A stretch of 64,000 nucleotides of DNA from Streptomyces alboflavus (GTDB lineage: Bacteria; Actinomycetota; Actinomycetes; Streptomycetales; Streptomycetaceae). A program made the position numbers and the translations under genes. The notes beneath the pieces are model-generated. The model did not search any database. It was not told where the DNA came from and saw nothing but the letters and a program-made list of their open reading frames with translations. Below are positions 44,362-52,225 of the stretch, piece by piece. Position 1 is the first letter of the stretch. Each line of letters opens with the position of its first letter. The stretch covers positions 62,001-126,000 of the forward strand of contig NZ_JNXT01000002.1 of assembly GCF_000716675.1 (NCBI RefSeq), written 5' to 3'.

Positions 44362-46196
44362 TTGTCGGCTCCCTTCTTCTTCACGTAGTACCAGTCCTGC
44401 GGCGCGAACGTGACCGTCGGGTTCTGCTCGATGCCCCGCAGGTCGTTGCGGATCACCGAGACCTGGTAGGCGGGGTTGGGCATCCACATCACCGGCAGCT
44501 GGTCGGCCAGGTACTCGCCGTACTCGTGCACGGCCTTCATGTCGGGGGAGTACTGCACGGCGCGGATGATGCGGTCGGCCTTCTTGTCGCTGTAGTTGCC
44601 GAAGTTCGCCGAGGCGCCGGTCGAGAACAGCTGCTCGCCGCTCGGGTTGAGGGGGTAGTACCAGCTGCCCGCGGTGCCGAAGAAGGACATGTCCCAGTCG
44701 CAGCCGGGGTCCTTCGCCGTGCACGGGACGGAGTTGCCGAGCACCGAGTTCAGCGGCTGCTGGCGGACCGTCAGATCGATGCCGGCCTTGGAGAGCGAGG
44801 ACTTGAGCTCCTGCATCATGTTCGTGGTCTCCGTGGAGCCCGACTGGGAGAGCAGCGTCAGCTCCAGGGGGTCGTTCTCCTCGATGCCCGCGCCGCATTC
44901 GTCGGCGCCGGTGCCGGGGCGCTCGCACCGTGCGGTGCCGTCGTCGACGCGCCAGCCGTGGGACGTGAGCAGGGACTTGGCCTTCGCCACGGAGAACGGA
45001 TAGCGGTCGCGCTCCATCGCCTTCGACAGGTACTGGCTCTTCGGTGTGACCGGCACCGGGCCGAGCGTCGGCGTCGCGCTGCCCTGCCAGATGACGTCGC
45101 TCATCGCCTTCTGGTCGACGAGGTGCTGCATGGCGCGGCGGATGTAGAGCTGGCGCATCAGCGGACCGGCGTGGGTGGAGTTGAAGTTGTAGACGATGTA
45201 CGTCGCCGCCCAGCCCTCCCACGGATCGACGCGGTAGCCCTTGTCCTCGAACTTCCCCTTCTGAGCCATGACCGACGGCGGGATGTAGCCGTAGTCGACA
45301 CCGCCCGAACGCAGCACGTTGTACTCGGAGTCGGCGGTGGTGAAGGGTTTGAAGACGACCTTGTCCAGGTGCGGGCGCTGGGACCTCGGCCCGGTGAACT
45401 TCTCGTTCGGGACGATGGTGACCTGGCCGCTGTCGCGCCAGCCCGCCAGCTTCCAGGGCCCGTTGACCGTCTTCCACAGCGGGTCGGAGCCGTACGAACC
45501 GAGGCTCTTGGCGTGCCGGGTGAGCCGGGTGAAGACGGCCTTGGCGCCCTTCTTCGTCCGGTCGAAGTCACCGACGGGGCCGCCGTCGGCCTGCGCGCCC
45601 CAGGCGTGCTGGGGCAGCGCCCGCATCAGCGTCAGCTGGTTGGCGGTGAACCAGTCCGGGTTGTACGCCCGGGTCAGGCGCAGCCGCACCGTGTGGTCGT
45701 CGAGCGTCTCGAAGCGCTTGACGTTGTCGGGCATCGTGCCGACCGAGTAGCTGCCCCAGTTCGCCTTGTTGGCCTTGAGCAGGTTGAACCAGAACTCCAG
45801 GTCCCGGGCGGTGACCGGCTTGCCGTCGGACCACTGCACGCCCTTGCGCAGCGGCACGGTCACCGTCTTGTTGCCGTCGGAGTACGTCGGCTTCAGGCCG
45901 AGCGTGCTCGGTCCGTGCGTGGTGAGACCGCCCTTGTCCTTGTCGAGGACGGCGTCGTACACCGGCATGAACAGCAGGAACTGGATGCCCGCGTTGTACG
46001 AGGCGCCATAGCCCGGCGGGCCGATCGGGAAGATCCAGTTGGGGGTCGCGTTGGGCGGCAGGGCCATGGTGGCGGTGCCGCCCTCGACCGGGACGCCGCC
46101 GGTCGGGCCCATGTCGACGCGGCCGCCCTCACGGGTGCACCCCGTGAGGAGCGCGAGCACGAGGCCCGCGGCTGCGGCTGCCTTGAGTGAGCGCAT
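44358..46196 (-). CDS. Lipoprotein substrate-binding component of the ABC importer (SBP family 5)
   Basis: 612 aa from the ATG at 46196, eight nt after GGAGG. The lipoprotein signal ends in the lipobox LLTGC (Cys20). The SBP_bac_5 fold is complete, with KGVQWSDGKPVTARDLEFWF and the late FFGTAGSWYYPLNPSGEQLF region. Ligands are peptides, opines, nickel chelates or sugars. It is the first gene of a five-gene operon (binding protein, two permeases, fused ATPase, mmuM), all coupled or nearly so, and is divergent from a ROK regulator. Confidence 0.94.
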   Translation of the reverse strand: MRSLKAAAAAGLVLALLTGCTREGGRVDMGPTGGVPVEGGTATMALPPNATPNWIFPIGPPGYGASYNAGIQFLLFMPVYDAVLDKDKGGLTTHGPSTLGLKPTYSDGNKTVTVPLRKGVQWSDGKPVTARDLEFWFNLLKANKANWGSYSVGTMPDNVKRFETLDDHTVRLRLTRAYNPDWFTANQLTLMRALPQHAWGAQADGGPVGDFDRTKKGAKAVFTRLTRHAKSLGSYGSDPLWKTVNGPWKLAGWRDSGQVTIVPNEKFTGPRSQRPHLDKVVFKPFTTADSEYNVLRSGGVDYGYIPPSVMAQKGKFEDKGYRVDPWEGWAATYIVYNFNSTHAGPLMRQLYIRRAMQHLVDQKAMSDVIWQGSATPTLGPVPVTPKSQYLSKAMERDRYPFSVAKAKSLLTSHGWRVDDGTARCERPGTGADECGAGIEENDPLELTLLSQSGSTETTNMMQELKSSLSKAGIDLTVRQQPLNSVLGNSVPCTAKDPGCDWDMSFFGTAGSWYYPLNPSGEQLFSTGASANFGNYSDKKADRIIRAVQYSPDMKAVHEYGEYLADQLPVMWMPNPAYQVSVIRNDLRGIEQNPTVTFAPQDWYYVKKKGADK

Positions 46197-46291
46197 GGTG
46201 GTGGGCCTCCAGGAACTGCCGGGACCGATCCGTACACGTGAGCGGTAGGGAGGCCCGAACGCTAGGCCTGTGAGGAAAAGCAAGTCAAGAG

Positions 46292-46413
46292 CTTCGTTCG
46301 GCAAAGAATGCGTAAGTTGGGGAGTTGGGAGCGACTTTCTTGGAAGGTCTGGTCAACTTCGTTCGTGGCGACCTAGTGTTCGGCTGGTACTCGAAGCAAC
46401 TCGTCGAACGAAC
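46292..46413. promoter_or_regulatory. Repeated CTTCGTTCG sites in the ABC/ROK divergent promoter
   Basis: CTTCGTTCG occurs at 46292-46300 and again at 46358-46366. An inverted copy, CGAACGAAC, is at 46405-46413, just before the ROK start codon. The direct and inverted copies over a 226-bp divergent gap suggest binding of the adjacent ROK repressor. Confidence 0.5.
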
Positions 46414-46422
46414 GGGGTCGGT

Positions 46423-47679
46423 ATGGCCAGCAACGCACACGGCGAACCCGGATCGGCGCAGCACATCGTGCGGCTGGTCTCGTCGGGCGCGGCCGCCTCC
46501 AGGGCCGACCTGGTGCGGGAGCTGGGACTCGCGCCGTCCACCGTGTCGCTGCGCGTCCAGGAACTCGTCACCGCCGGAGTGCTCACCGAGTCCGGCGAGG
46601 GCGCCTCGCGCGGCGGGCGCCGCCCCCGGCTCCTGCGGGTGCGCGCCCAGGGCGGCATCGCGCTCGCCGCCGACCTCGGCAGCCACCACGCCCGCCTCGG
46701 CGCGGTCGACCTCGACGGCACCGTCCGCGACACCGCCGACCTGCCGCACGACATCACCGCGGGACCCGAGTCGGCCGTGGACTGGCTGTGCGAACGCGTC
46801 ACCGAACTCGCCGCGCGGGAGAAGGAGGCGGGCCGCACCGTCCGCGCCCTCGGCGTCGCCTTCCCCGGCCCCGTCCGCCCCGGCGAGGGCCGCGTCCTCA
46901 GCCCGTCCCGCATGCCCGGCTGGCACCGCTACCCGCTGCGCGAGGTCCTCGCCGACCGCATCGGCCTGCCCGTGTCCGTCGAGAACGACGCCACGATGAT
47001 GGCCGTCGGCGAGCACGCCGTGGCCCGCCCCGACCTCGACCACATGGTCGTCGTCAAGGCGGGCCGGGGCATCGGCAGCGGCGTCATCGCCTCGGGCCGT
47101 CCGCACGACGGCGCGAACGGCGCGGCCGGGGACATCAGCCACGTCCGCGTCGAGGAGGCCGGCGACCGGCCGTGCAGCTGCGGGAACATCGGCTGCCTGG
47201 AGACCGTCGCGAGCGGCGCCGCCCTGATCCGCGAACTCGCCCGCCAGGGCGTGGAGGTGGCGACCACGGGCGAGCTGCTGCGGCTCGTCGCGGACGGCGA
47301 CCCGCTGGCGACCACCCTGGTGCGCACCGCGGGCCGCCACATCGGCGCGGTGCTCTCCGTCGTCGTGAACTTCTTCAACCCGCAGGCCGTGGCGCTCGGC
47401 GGGGTCCTCGCCACCGCCGAGCCGCTGGTCGCCGCCGTCCGGGGCGTGCTGTACGAGCGCTGCCTGCCCGTGTGCACCGCCGACCTGGAGATCACCACGA
47501 CGGTGACGGGTCCGGACGCGGGCTTGCTCGGCGCGGGCCTCACCGCCCTGCGCCGCCACCTGCGGACGGGCCCCGCGGACACCGCGGCCGGTGCCCCCGC
47601 CACGGACCAGGAACCGCCCGGCACCTCCACCCAGGAGCCCCCCGCCCCCGCCGACCAGGAAGAGAGCGCACCCGCATGA
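46423..47679 (+). CDS. ROK-family transcriptional regulator
   Basis: 418 aa from the ATG at 46423; the 51-residue upstream frame is promoter DNA. An N-terminal winged HTH (about 10-70, SRADLVRELGLAPSTVSLRV) is fused to a ROK sugar-kinase-like domain with the zinc motif CSCGNIGCLE. The N-terminal phosphate loop reads AADLGSHHARLGAVDLDG. A Pro/Ala-rich tail (last 35 residues) is extra. It probably represses the divergent ABC importer and its own operon. It is coupled (ATGA) to the MlrC-like gene. Confidence 0.92.
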   Translation: MASNAHGEPGSAQHIVRLVSSGAAASRADLVRELGLAPSTVSLRVQELVTAGVLTESGEGASRGGRRPRLLRVRAQGGIALAADLGSHHARLGAVDLDGTVRDTADLPHDITAGPESAVDWLCERVTELAAREKEAGRTVRALGVAFPGPVRPGEGRVLSPSRMPGWHRYPLREVLADRIGLPVSVENDATMMAVGEHAVARPDLDHMVVVKAGRGIGSGVIASGRPHDGANGAAGDISHVRVEEAGDRPCSCGNIGCLETVASGAALIRELARQGVEVATTGELLRLVADGDPLATTLVRTAGRHIGAVLSVVVNFFNPQAVALGGVLATAEPLVAAVRGVLYERCLPVCTADLEITTTVTGPDAGLLGAGLTALRRHLRTGPADTAAGAPATDQEPPGTSTQEPPAPADQEESAPA

Positions 47680-49310
47680 CCACCACCCCGGCCGCCCCCG
47701 CGACCGCCCCGGCCGTCACCCACCGCCGCCTGCGGGTCGGCATCGGCGGTATCGGCATCGAGTCCTCCACGTTCTGCCCGCACCGCTCCACCGCCGACGA
47801 CTTCCGCCAGACCCGCGGCCGCGAACTCCTCGACCGCTACACCTGGACCCAGGCGGACTCCGACCTCGCGGACCTCGTGGAGTGGGTGCCGCTGCTGCAC
47901 GCGACCGCGCTCCCGGGCGGCCCCGTGGAGGCCGAGTCGTATCTGACCCTCAAGGACGAACTGGTCACCCGCATCCGTGAGGCGGGCCCCCTCGACGGGC
48001 TGGTCTACGACATCCACGGCGCCATGAGCGTCGTCGGCCTCAGCGACGCCGAGGCCGACCTGACCGAAGCCGTCCGCGCGGCCCTCGACGCCGTCGGCAC
48101 CCCCGACAGCACCCCGAACGACACCCGTCGCCCCATGATCTCCACCGCCATGGACCTGCACGGCAACGTCTCGCACCGCTTCGCCGCACCCGTCGACCTG
48201 CTCACCGCGCACCGCCTCGCCCCGCACGAGGACGCCTGGGAGACCCGCGAGCGCGCGGCCCGCAACCTGGTGCGCTGTCTGCGCGAGGGCAGCCGCCCGC
48301 ACCGCGCGTGGGTGCAGGTGCCCGTCCTGCTCCCCGGCGAGAAGACCAGCACCCGCCTGGAGCCCGCCAAGTCCCTGTACGCCTCGCTCGCCGACATCGA
48401 GCGGCTTCCCGGCATCCTCGACGCCGCGCTGTGGGTCGGCTACGCCTGGGCGGACGAGCCGCGCTGCCAGGCCGCGATCGTCGTCACCGGCGACGACGCC
48501 GAACGCGCCGCCACCGAGGCCGCACGGCTGGCCCGGCGCTACTGGGACGCCCGGCGCGACTTCGTCTTCGTCGGCCCGACCGGCAGCGCCGAGGAGTGCA
48601 TCGGGCAGGCCGTGGCCTCGACGAAGCGGCCGTTCCTCATCAGCGACTCCGGTGACAACCCGACGGCGGGCGGCGCGGGCGACCTCGCGTACATGCTCGG
48701 CAAGCTCCTGGAGAACGACGCGATCCGCTCCGGCGAGGTCACCGCCGTGCACCCGGGCATCACCGATCCGGTCGCCGTCGCCCGCTGCTTCGAGGCGGGC
48801 GTGGGCGCACAGGTGTCGCTCTCCGTCGGCGGCAAGGTCGACGCGGGCCACGGCGGACCGTACGAACTCACCGGTACCGTCGAGGCGTTGCAGCGCGCCA
48901 CCGACCAGAAGGACCGGGCCGAGGGCGGCGCCTACGACCGGGGCGTGGACATGGCGGCGGTGCGGGTCGGCGGACTCACCCTGATCCTGGTCGAGCGCCG
49001 CAAGCCCTTCCACACGCTCGCCGACTTCACGGGCCCGGCCGAGGGCGGCCTCGGCATCGACCCGCGCACGTACGACCTGGTCGTCGTGAAGATCGGCTAC
49101 CTGGAGCCGGAGCTGTACGACATGGCGGCCGACTGGCTGCTCGCGCTCACCCCGGGCGGTGTCGACCAGGACCTTCAGCGGCTCGGCCACCACCGCGTGG
49201 AGCGGCCGATGTACCCCTTCGACGACGTCGCGGCCGACACGTACGAAGATGGCGCGGGCCCCGACCTGACGGCGGCCCTGCTGCCGCCGCTCACCCCGCA
49301 CCGTGCCTGA
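47676..49310 (+). CDS. M81-family metallopeptidase (MlrC-like)
   Basis: 544 aa, ATG at 47676 overlapping the ROK stop. The N-terminal DUF1485/MlrC domain has GIGIESSTFCP, the metal motifs DGLVYDIHGAMS and STAMDLHGNVS, and TAHRLAPHEDAWET. The C-terminal MlrC_C domain has DSGDNPTAGGAGD. MlrC cleaves linearised microcystin tetrapeptide, but most family members act on unknown small amides. With a peptide-type importer next door, hydrolysis of an imported peptide-like compound is a reasonable inference. Confidence 0.9.
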   Translation: MTTTPAAPATAPAVTHRRLRVGIGGIGIESSTFCPHRSTADDFRQTRGRELLDRYTWTQADSDLADLVEWVPLLHATALPGGPVEAESYLTLKDELVTRIREAGPLDGLVYDIHGAMSVVGLSDAEADLTEAVRAALDAVGTPDSTPNDTRRPMISTAMDLHGNVSHRFAAPVDLLTAHRLAPHEDAWETRERAARNLVRCLREGSRPHRAWVQVPVLLPGEKTSTRLEPAKSLYASLADIERLPGILDAALWVGYAWADEPRCQAAIVVTGDDAERAATEAARLARRYWDARRDFVFVGPTGSAEECIGQAVASTKRPFLISDSGDNPTAGGAGDLAYMLGKLLENDAIRSGEVTAVHPGITDPVAVARCFEAGVGAQVSLSVGGKVDAGHGGPYELTGTVEALQRATDQKDRAEGGAYDRGVDMAAVRVGGLTLILVERRKPFHTLADFTGPAEGGLGIDPRTYDLVVVKIGYLEPELYDMAADWLLALTPGGVDQDLQRLGHHRVERPMYPFDDVAADTYEDGAGPDLTAALLPPLTPHRA

Positions 49311-49341
49311 CGCCGACCGACGCCCGAGAGGAACCGCCCCC

Positions 49342-50160
49342 ATGAAGCGTGCCGCCACCCTGTCCGCCCTCGTCTGCCTGCTCGCCGTCACCGCCGCCGC
49401 ACCCGCGGCACCCGAGGCGGGCCGCGGTCATCACCCCGCGCCCGGCAAGGGCACCCTCCTCGACTCCGTGCCGAGGAAGGGCGTCCTGCGGGTGTGCACG
49501 ACCGGCGACTACCGCCCCTTCACACACCGCGAGGCCGACGGGACCTACAGCGGCATCGACATCAAGATGGCCCAGGACCTCGCCAAGTCCCTCGACGCCA
49601 AGCCGAAGTTCGTCGCCACGACCTGGAAGGAGATCGCGGACGACGTCGCGGACGGGCGCTGCGACATCGCCGTCGGCGGCGTCTCCATCACACTGCCGCG
49701 CGCCCGCAAGGTCGCCTTCAGCGAACCGACCCGTGAGGACGGCAAGACGCCGATCGTGCGCTGCGCCGACAAGGCCCGCTTCGGGGACGGCGCGCTCGCC
49801 GACATCGACAAGCCGGGCACCAAGGTCGTCGTGAACCCCGGCGGCACCAACGAGGAGTTCGCCCGCGCGCACATCAAGCGGGCCTCCCTCGTCGTGCACC
49901 CGGACAACTCCACGATCTTCAAGGAGATCATCGACGGCCGCGCGGACGTGATGATGACCGACGCCGGCGAGACCCGCTACCAGGCGAAGATCCACCCCGA
50001 GCTGTGCTCGCTCCACCCCGACAAGCCCTTCACGTTCTCCGAGAAGGCCTACGCCGTGCCGCGCGCGGACGCGCAATTCCTGGAGTACGTCGACCAGTTC
50101 GTGCACCTCGCGACGCACGACGGGACCTACGCGGCGTACGAGGCGGAGTGGATGAAGTGA
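49342..50160 (+). CDS. Exported PheC-like cyclohexadienyl dehydratase / SBP family 3 protein
   Basis: 272 aa from the ATG at 49342 (GAGAGGAAC upstream). A signal peptide (1-23) is followed by a type-2 periplasmic-binding fold. The sequence follows Gram-negative periplasmic PheC much more closely than transport proteins: RVCTTGDYRPFTHR, ATTWKEIADDVADGRCDIAV, VNPGGTNEEFARAHI, HPDNSTIFKEIIDGRADVMM and TDAGETRYQ, HPDKPF. Glu210 in TDAGET lies in the region of the PheC catalytic Glu. PheC turns arogenate or prephenate into Phe or phenylpyruvate outside the cytoplasm. A plain amino-acid binding protein is the alternative. It follows the MlrC gene by 31 bp. Confidence 0.75.
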   Translation: MKRAATLSALVCLLAVTAAAPAAPEAGRGHHPAPGKGTLLDSVPRKGVLRVCTTGDYRPFTHREADGTYSGIDIKMAQDLAKSLDAKPKFVATTWKEIADDVADGRCDIAVGGVSITLPRARKVAFSEPTREDGKTPIVRCADKARFGDGALADIDKPGTKVVVNPGGTNEEFARAHIKRASLVVHPDNSTIFKEIIDGRADVMMTDAGETRYQAKIHPELCSLHPDKPFTFSEKAYAVPRADAQFLEYVDQFVHLATHDGTYAAYEAEWMK

Positions 50161-50228
50161 GGTGAGGTGAGGGGGGTGTGAGCGCGCGCGGTTGATACGA
50201 TCCCGGCTCCGACTCCGGGGGGAAACGG

Positions 50229-50789
50229 GTGTTGACAGGAGAGGGGCGGCCCGACGACGGGGCCGCCGGGCAGGGCGGCGACGGCTCGGCCGACGGCGGC
50301 GGGCCGTCCGGCGAGCGGATGCGGCACCTCGCCGAGGAGGTCAGGCAGATCGCGGCCGAGGCCCGCATCGGCGCACGGCGGGCTCAGCGGCGCAGCAAGC
50401 TGTGGAACGCCACCTACATCTGCCTCGGCTTCCCGGCCGCGGTGCTCGCGGGAATCTCCGGCGCCGCGGGACTCGCCTCGCCCGGGGCGCGGGTGCCCGC
50501 GGCGATCCTCGCGCTGCTCTCCGCGGGCTTCTCGGCCGGGTCGACGTTCCTGCGCGCCGACGCGCGGCAGATGGCGAACCTGCGGCGCAGGTATGCCTGG
50601 CAGAACCTGGAGACCCGGGCCCGCCTGATCCTCGCGCACGAGGCGTACGAGGGGGTCGAGGAGCTGCACACCGCGCTGGTGGCTCTCCTGGAGATGCGGG
50701 CGGCCATCCCCTCCAGTGCCCTGGTCCTCGCCGAGGCCGTCCCGCCGCCGCTCCCGGTCCCGGCCGCGCCCACACCGCCGGGGCCGTAG
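50229..50789 (+). CDS. SLATT-like two-TM protein
   Basis: 186 aa, GTG start at 50229 after GGGGGGAAACG. A disordered Gly/Asp-rich N-terminus and an Arg-rich helix (RRAQRRSKLWNAT) lead to two close TM segments (about 62-83 and 88-108). A conserved-looking helix (ANLRRRYAWQNLETRARLIL) follows, then a Pro-rich tail. This is the layout of SLATT/DUF4231 membrane effectors, known from SMODS and SLOG conflict systems. No nucleotide cyclase or SLOG gene is adjacent. The downstream hydrolase/caspase genes make an effector role worth testing. Confidence 0.6.
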   Translation: MLTGEGRPDDGAAGQGGDGSADGGGPSGERMRHLAEEVRQIAAEARIGARRAQRRSKLWNATYICLGFPAAVLAGISGAAGLASPGARVPAAILALLSAGFSAGSTFLRADARQMANLRRRYAWQNLETRARLILAHEAYEGVEELHTALVALLEMRAAIPSSALVLAEAVPPPLPVPAAPTPPGP

Positions 50790-50931
50790 GCGGCCTCCGC
50801 CGGGGCGGCAGGCCCACGGTCCCGTAATTCGCTGGAGATGGGTGGTGGGGGCACGTACCGTGTGCCGGTCATCGCTCGCCGGAGGTCTGCGCCGCCGTGC
50901 GAGCCCAGCGTCACCAGAAAGCAGTGGGACA

Positions 50932-52095
50932 GTGGAACACAACGGGTGGGCCGACGAACGGTTCGGGGCGGTCGCGGACGTCTTCGCGGCGAACTTCGCC
51001 GAGTTCGACGAACTCGGGGCGGCCGTCACCGTGTTCGTCGACGGCCGCGAGGTCGTGAACCTGTGGGGCGGCGTCGCCGACGAGCGGACCGGCCTGGCCT
51101 GGCGGCAGGACACCGTCGTGCCCGTCTTCTCCTGCGCCAAGGGCATCGTCAGCGTCTGCGCCCACCTGCTCGCACAGCAGGGGCGCCTCGACCTGGACGC
51201 CCCGGTGGCCACGTACTGGCCGGAGTTCGCCCGCGGCGGCAAGGAGTCGATCACCACGCGCATGGTGCTCGGCCACCGCGCCGGACTCCCCGTCCTCGAC
51301 GCCTCCCCGGACTTCGCCGAGATCACCGCGTGGGCACCGGTCGTGCGCGCCATCGAGGAGCAGGAACCGCTGTGGGCGCCCGGTGAGACGTACGAGTACC
51401 ACGCCCACGTCTTCGGCTTCCTCCTCGGCGAGGTCATCCGGCGCCTCACCGGCCTCACCCCCGGCGCCTACTTCCGCGAGGCCGTCGCCGACGACCTGGG
51501 CCTGCGCACCTGGATCGGCCTGCCGGAGCGCGAACTCGGCTCCCTGGCCCGGCTCGTCGAGGCGCCGGGCAGGCCCTCGATGCCCGGCCCCGACCACATC
51601 CTCACCCGCATGGTCACGATGAACGGCGCCTTCGTCTTCCCCGGCGTGGACGCCCCGCACGGCTGGAACGACCCGGCGCTCCTCGGCGCGGAGATCCCCG
51701 GCGCGGGCGCGGTCTCCTCGGCGCACGGCCTCGCCGCGCTGTACGCCGCCGCCGCGACCGGCGTCGACGGATCCGAGCGGCTGCTCAGCCACGAGACCGT
51801 CACCGACGCCGTGCGCGAGCAGTCCGGCGGCACTTCGTGGCTCGGCCTGGACATGGGGGTCCGCTGGGGCTCGGGCTTCCTCCTCGACGCTCCCGCGTTC
51901 CGCCCCACCCTGGGGCCGCGCAGCTTCGCCAACGACGGCGCCGGCGGCCAGTTCGCCTTCGGTGACGACGAGTTCGGGGTCGGCTTCGCGTACGTGGCCA
52001 ACAAGATGATCGGGCACGGCGACGCGCGCGCGGGCCGCCTCGTCGCGGCCGTACGGGAGTGCCTGGGGGAGCGCACCCCGGCCGCCTTGGGGTAA
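50932..52095 (+). CDS. Serine hydrolase of the beta-lactamase/esterase (EstB) class
   Basis: 387 aa from the GTG at 50932. The SxxK motif is S67-C-A-K70 (VFSCAKG) and the YxN-like motif is in YEYHAHVFGF. The C-terminal GxG-like region reads NDGAGGQFAFGDD. There is no signal peptide, so it is cytosolic and probably an esterase or peptidase-like enzyme rather than a drug-inactivating beta-lactamase. It lies between the SLATT-like and alpha/beta-hydrolase genes in the same direction. Confidence 0.88.
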   Translation: MEHNGWADERFGAVADVFAANFAEFDELGAAVTVFVDGREVVNLWGGVADERTGLAWRQDTVVPVFSCAKGIVSVCAHLLAQQGRLDLDAPVATYWPEFARGGKESITTRMVLGHRAGLPVLDASPDFAEITAWAPVVRAIEEQEPLWAPGETYEYHAHVFGFLLGEVIRRLTGLTPGAYFREAVADDLGLRTWIGLPERELGSLARLVEAPGRPSMPGPDHILTRMVTMNGAFVFPGVDAPHGWNDPALLGAEIPGAGAVSSAHGLAALYAAAATGVDGSERLLSHETVTDAVREQSGGTSWLGLDMGVRWGSGFLLDAPAFRPTLGPRSFANDGAGGQFAFGDDEFGVGFAYVANKMIGHGDARAGRLVAAVRECLGERTPAALG

Positions 52096-52225
52096 TCCCT
52101 GGGACCGCCCCCGAGGACGCGCCGGGCCGGGCCGTCCTACGGTGGCTGCGCCAGGAGCGGCAGGAGTCGGGGGACTTCCGCGACGGGGGGCTCCTGGTGA
52201 GCGGCTACCGGCCGGAGGTCCGGAC

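Noticed and set aside
47540..49391. Large minus-strand frame opposite the MlrC-like gene
   Set aside because: It is a composition shadow; the plus strand carries the coupled ROK/M81 genes with clear motifs.
50716..50931. An N-terminal extension of the serine hydrolase
   Set aside because: It is Arg/Pro-rich and overlaps the end of the SLATT-like gene; the GTG at 50932 fits the family start better.
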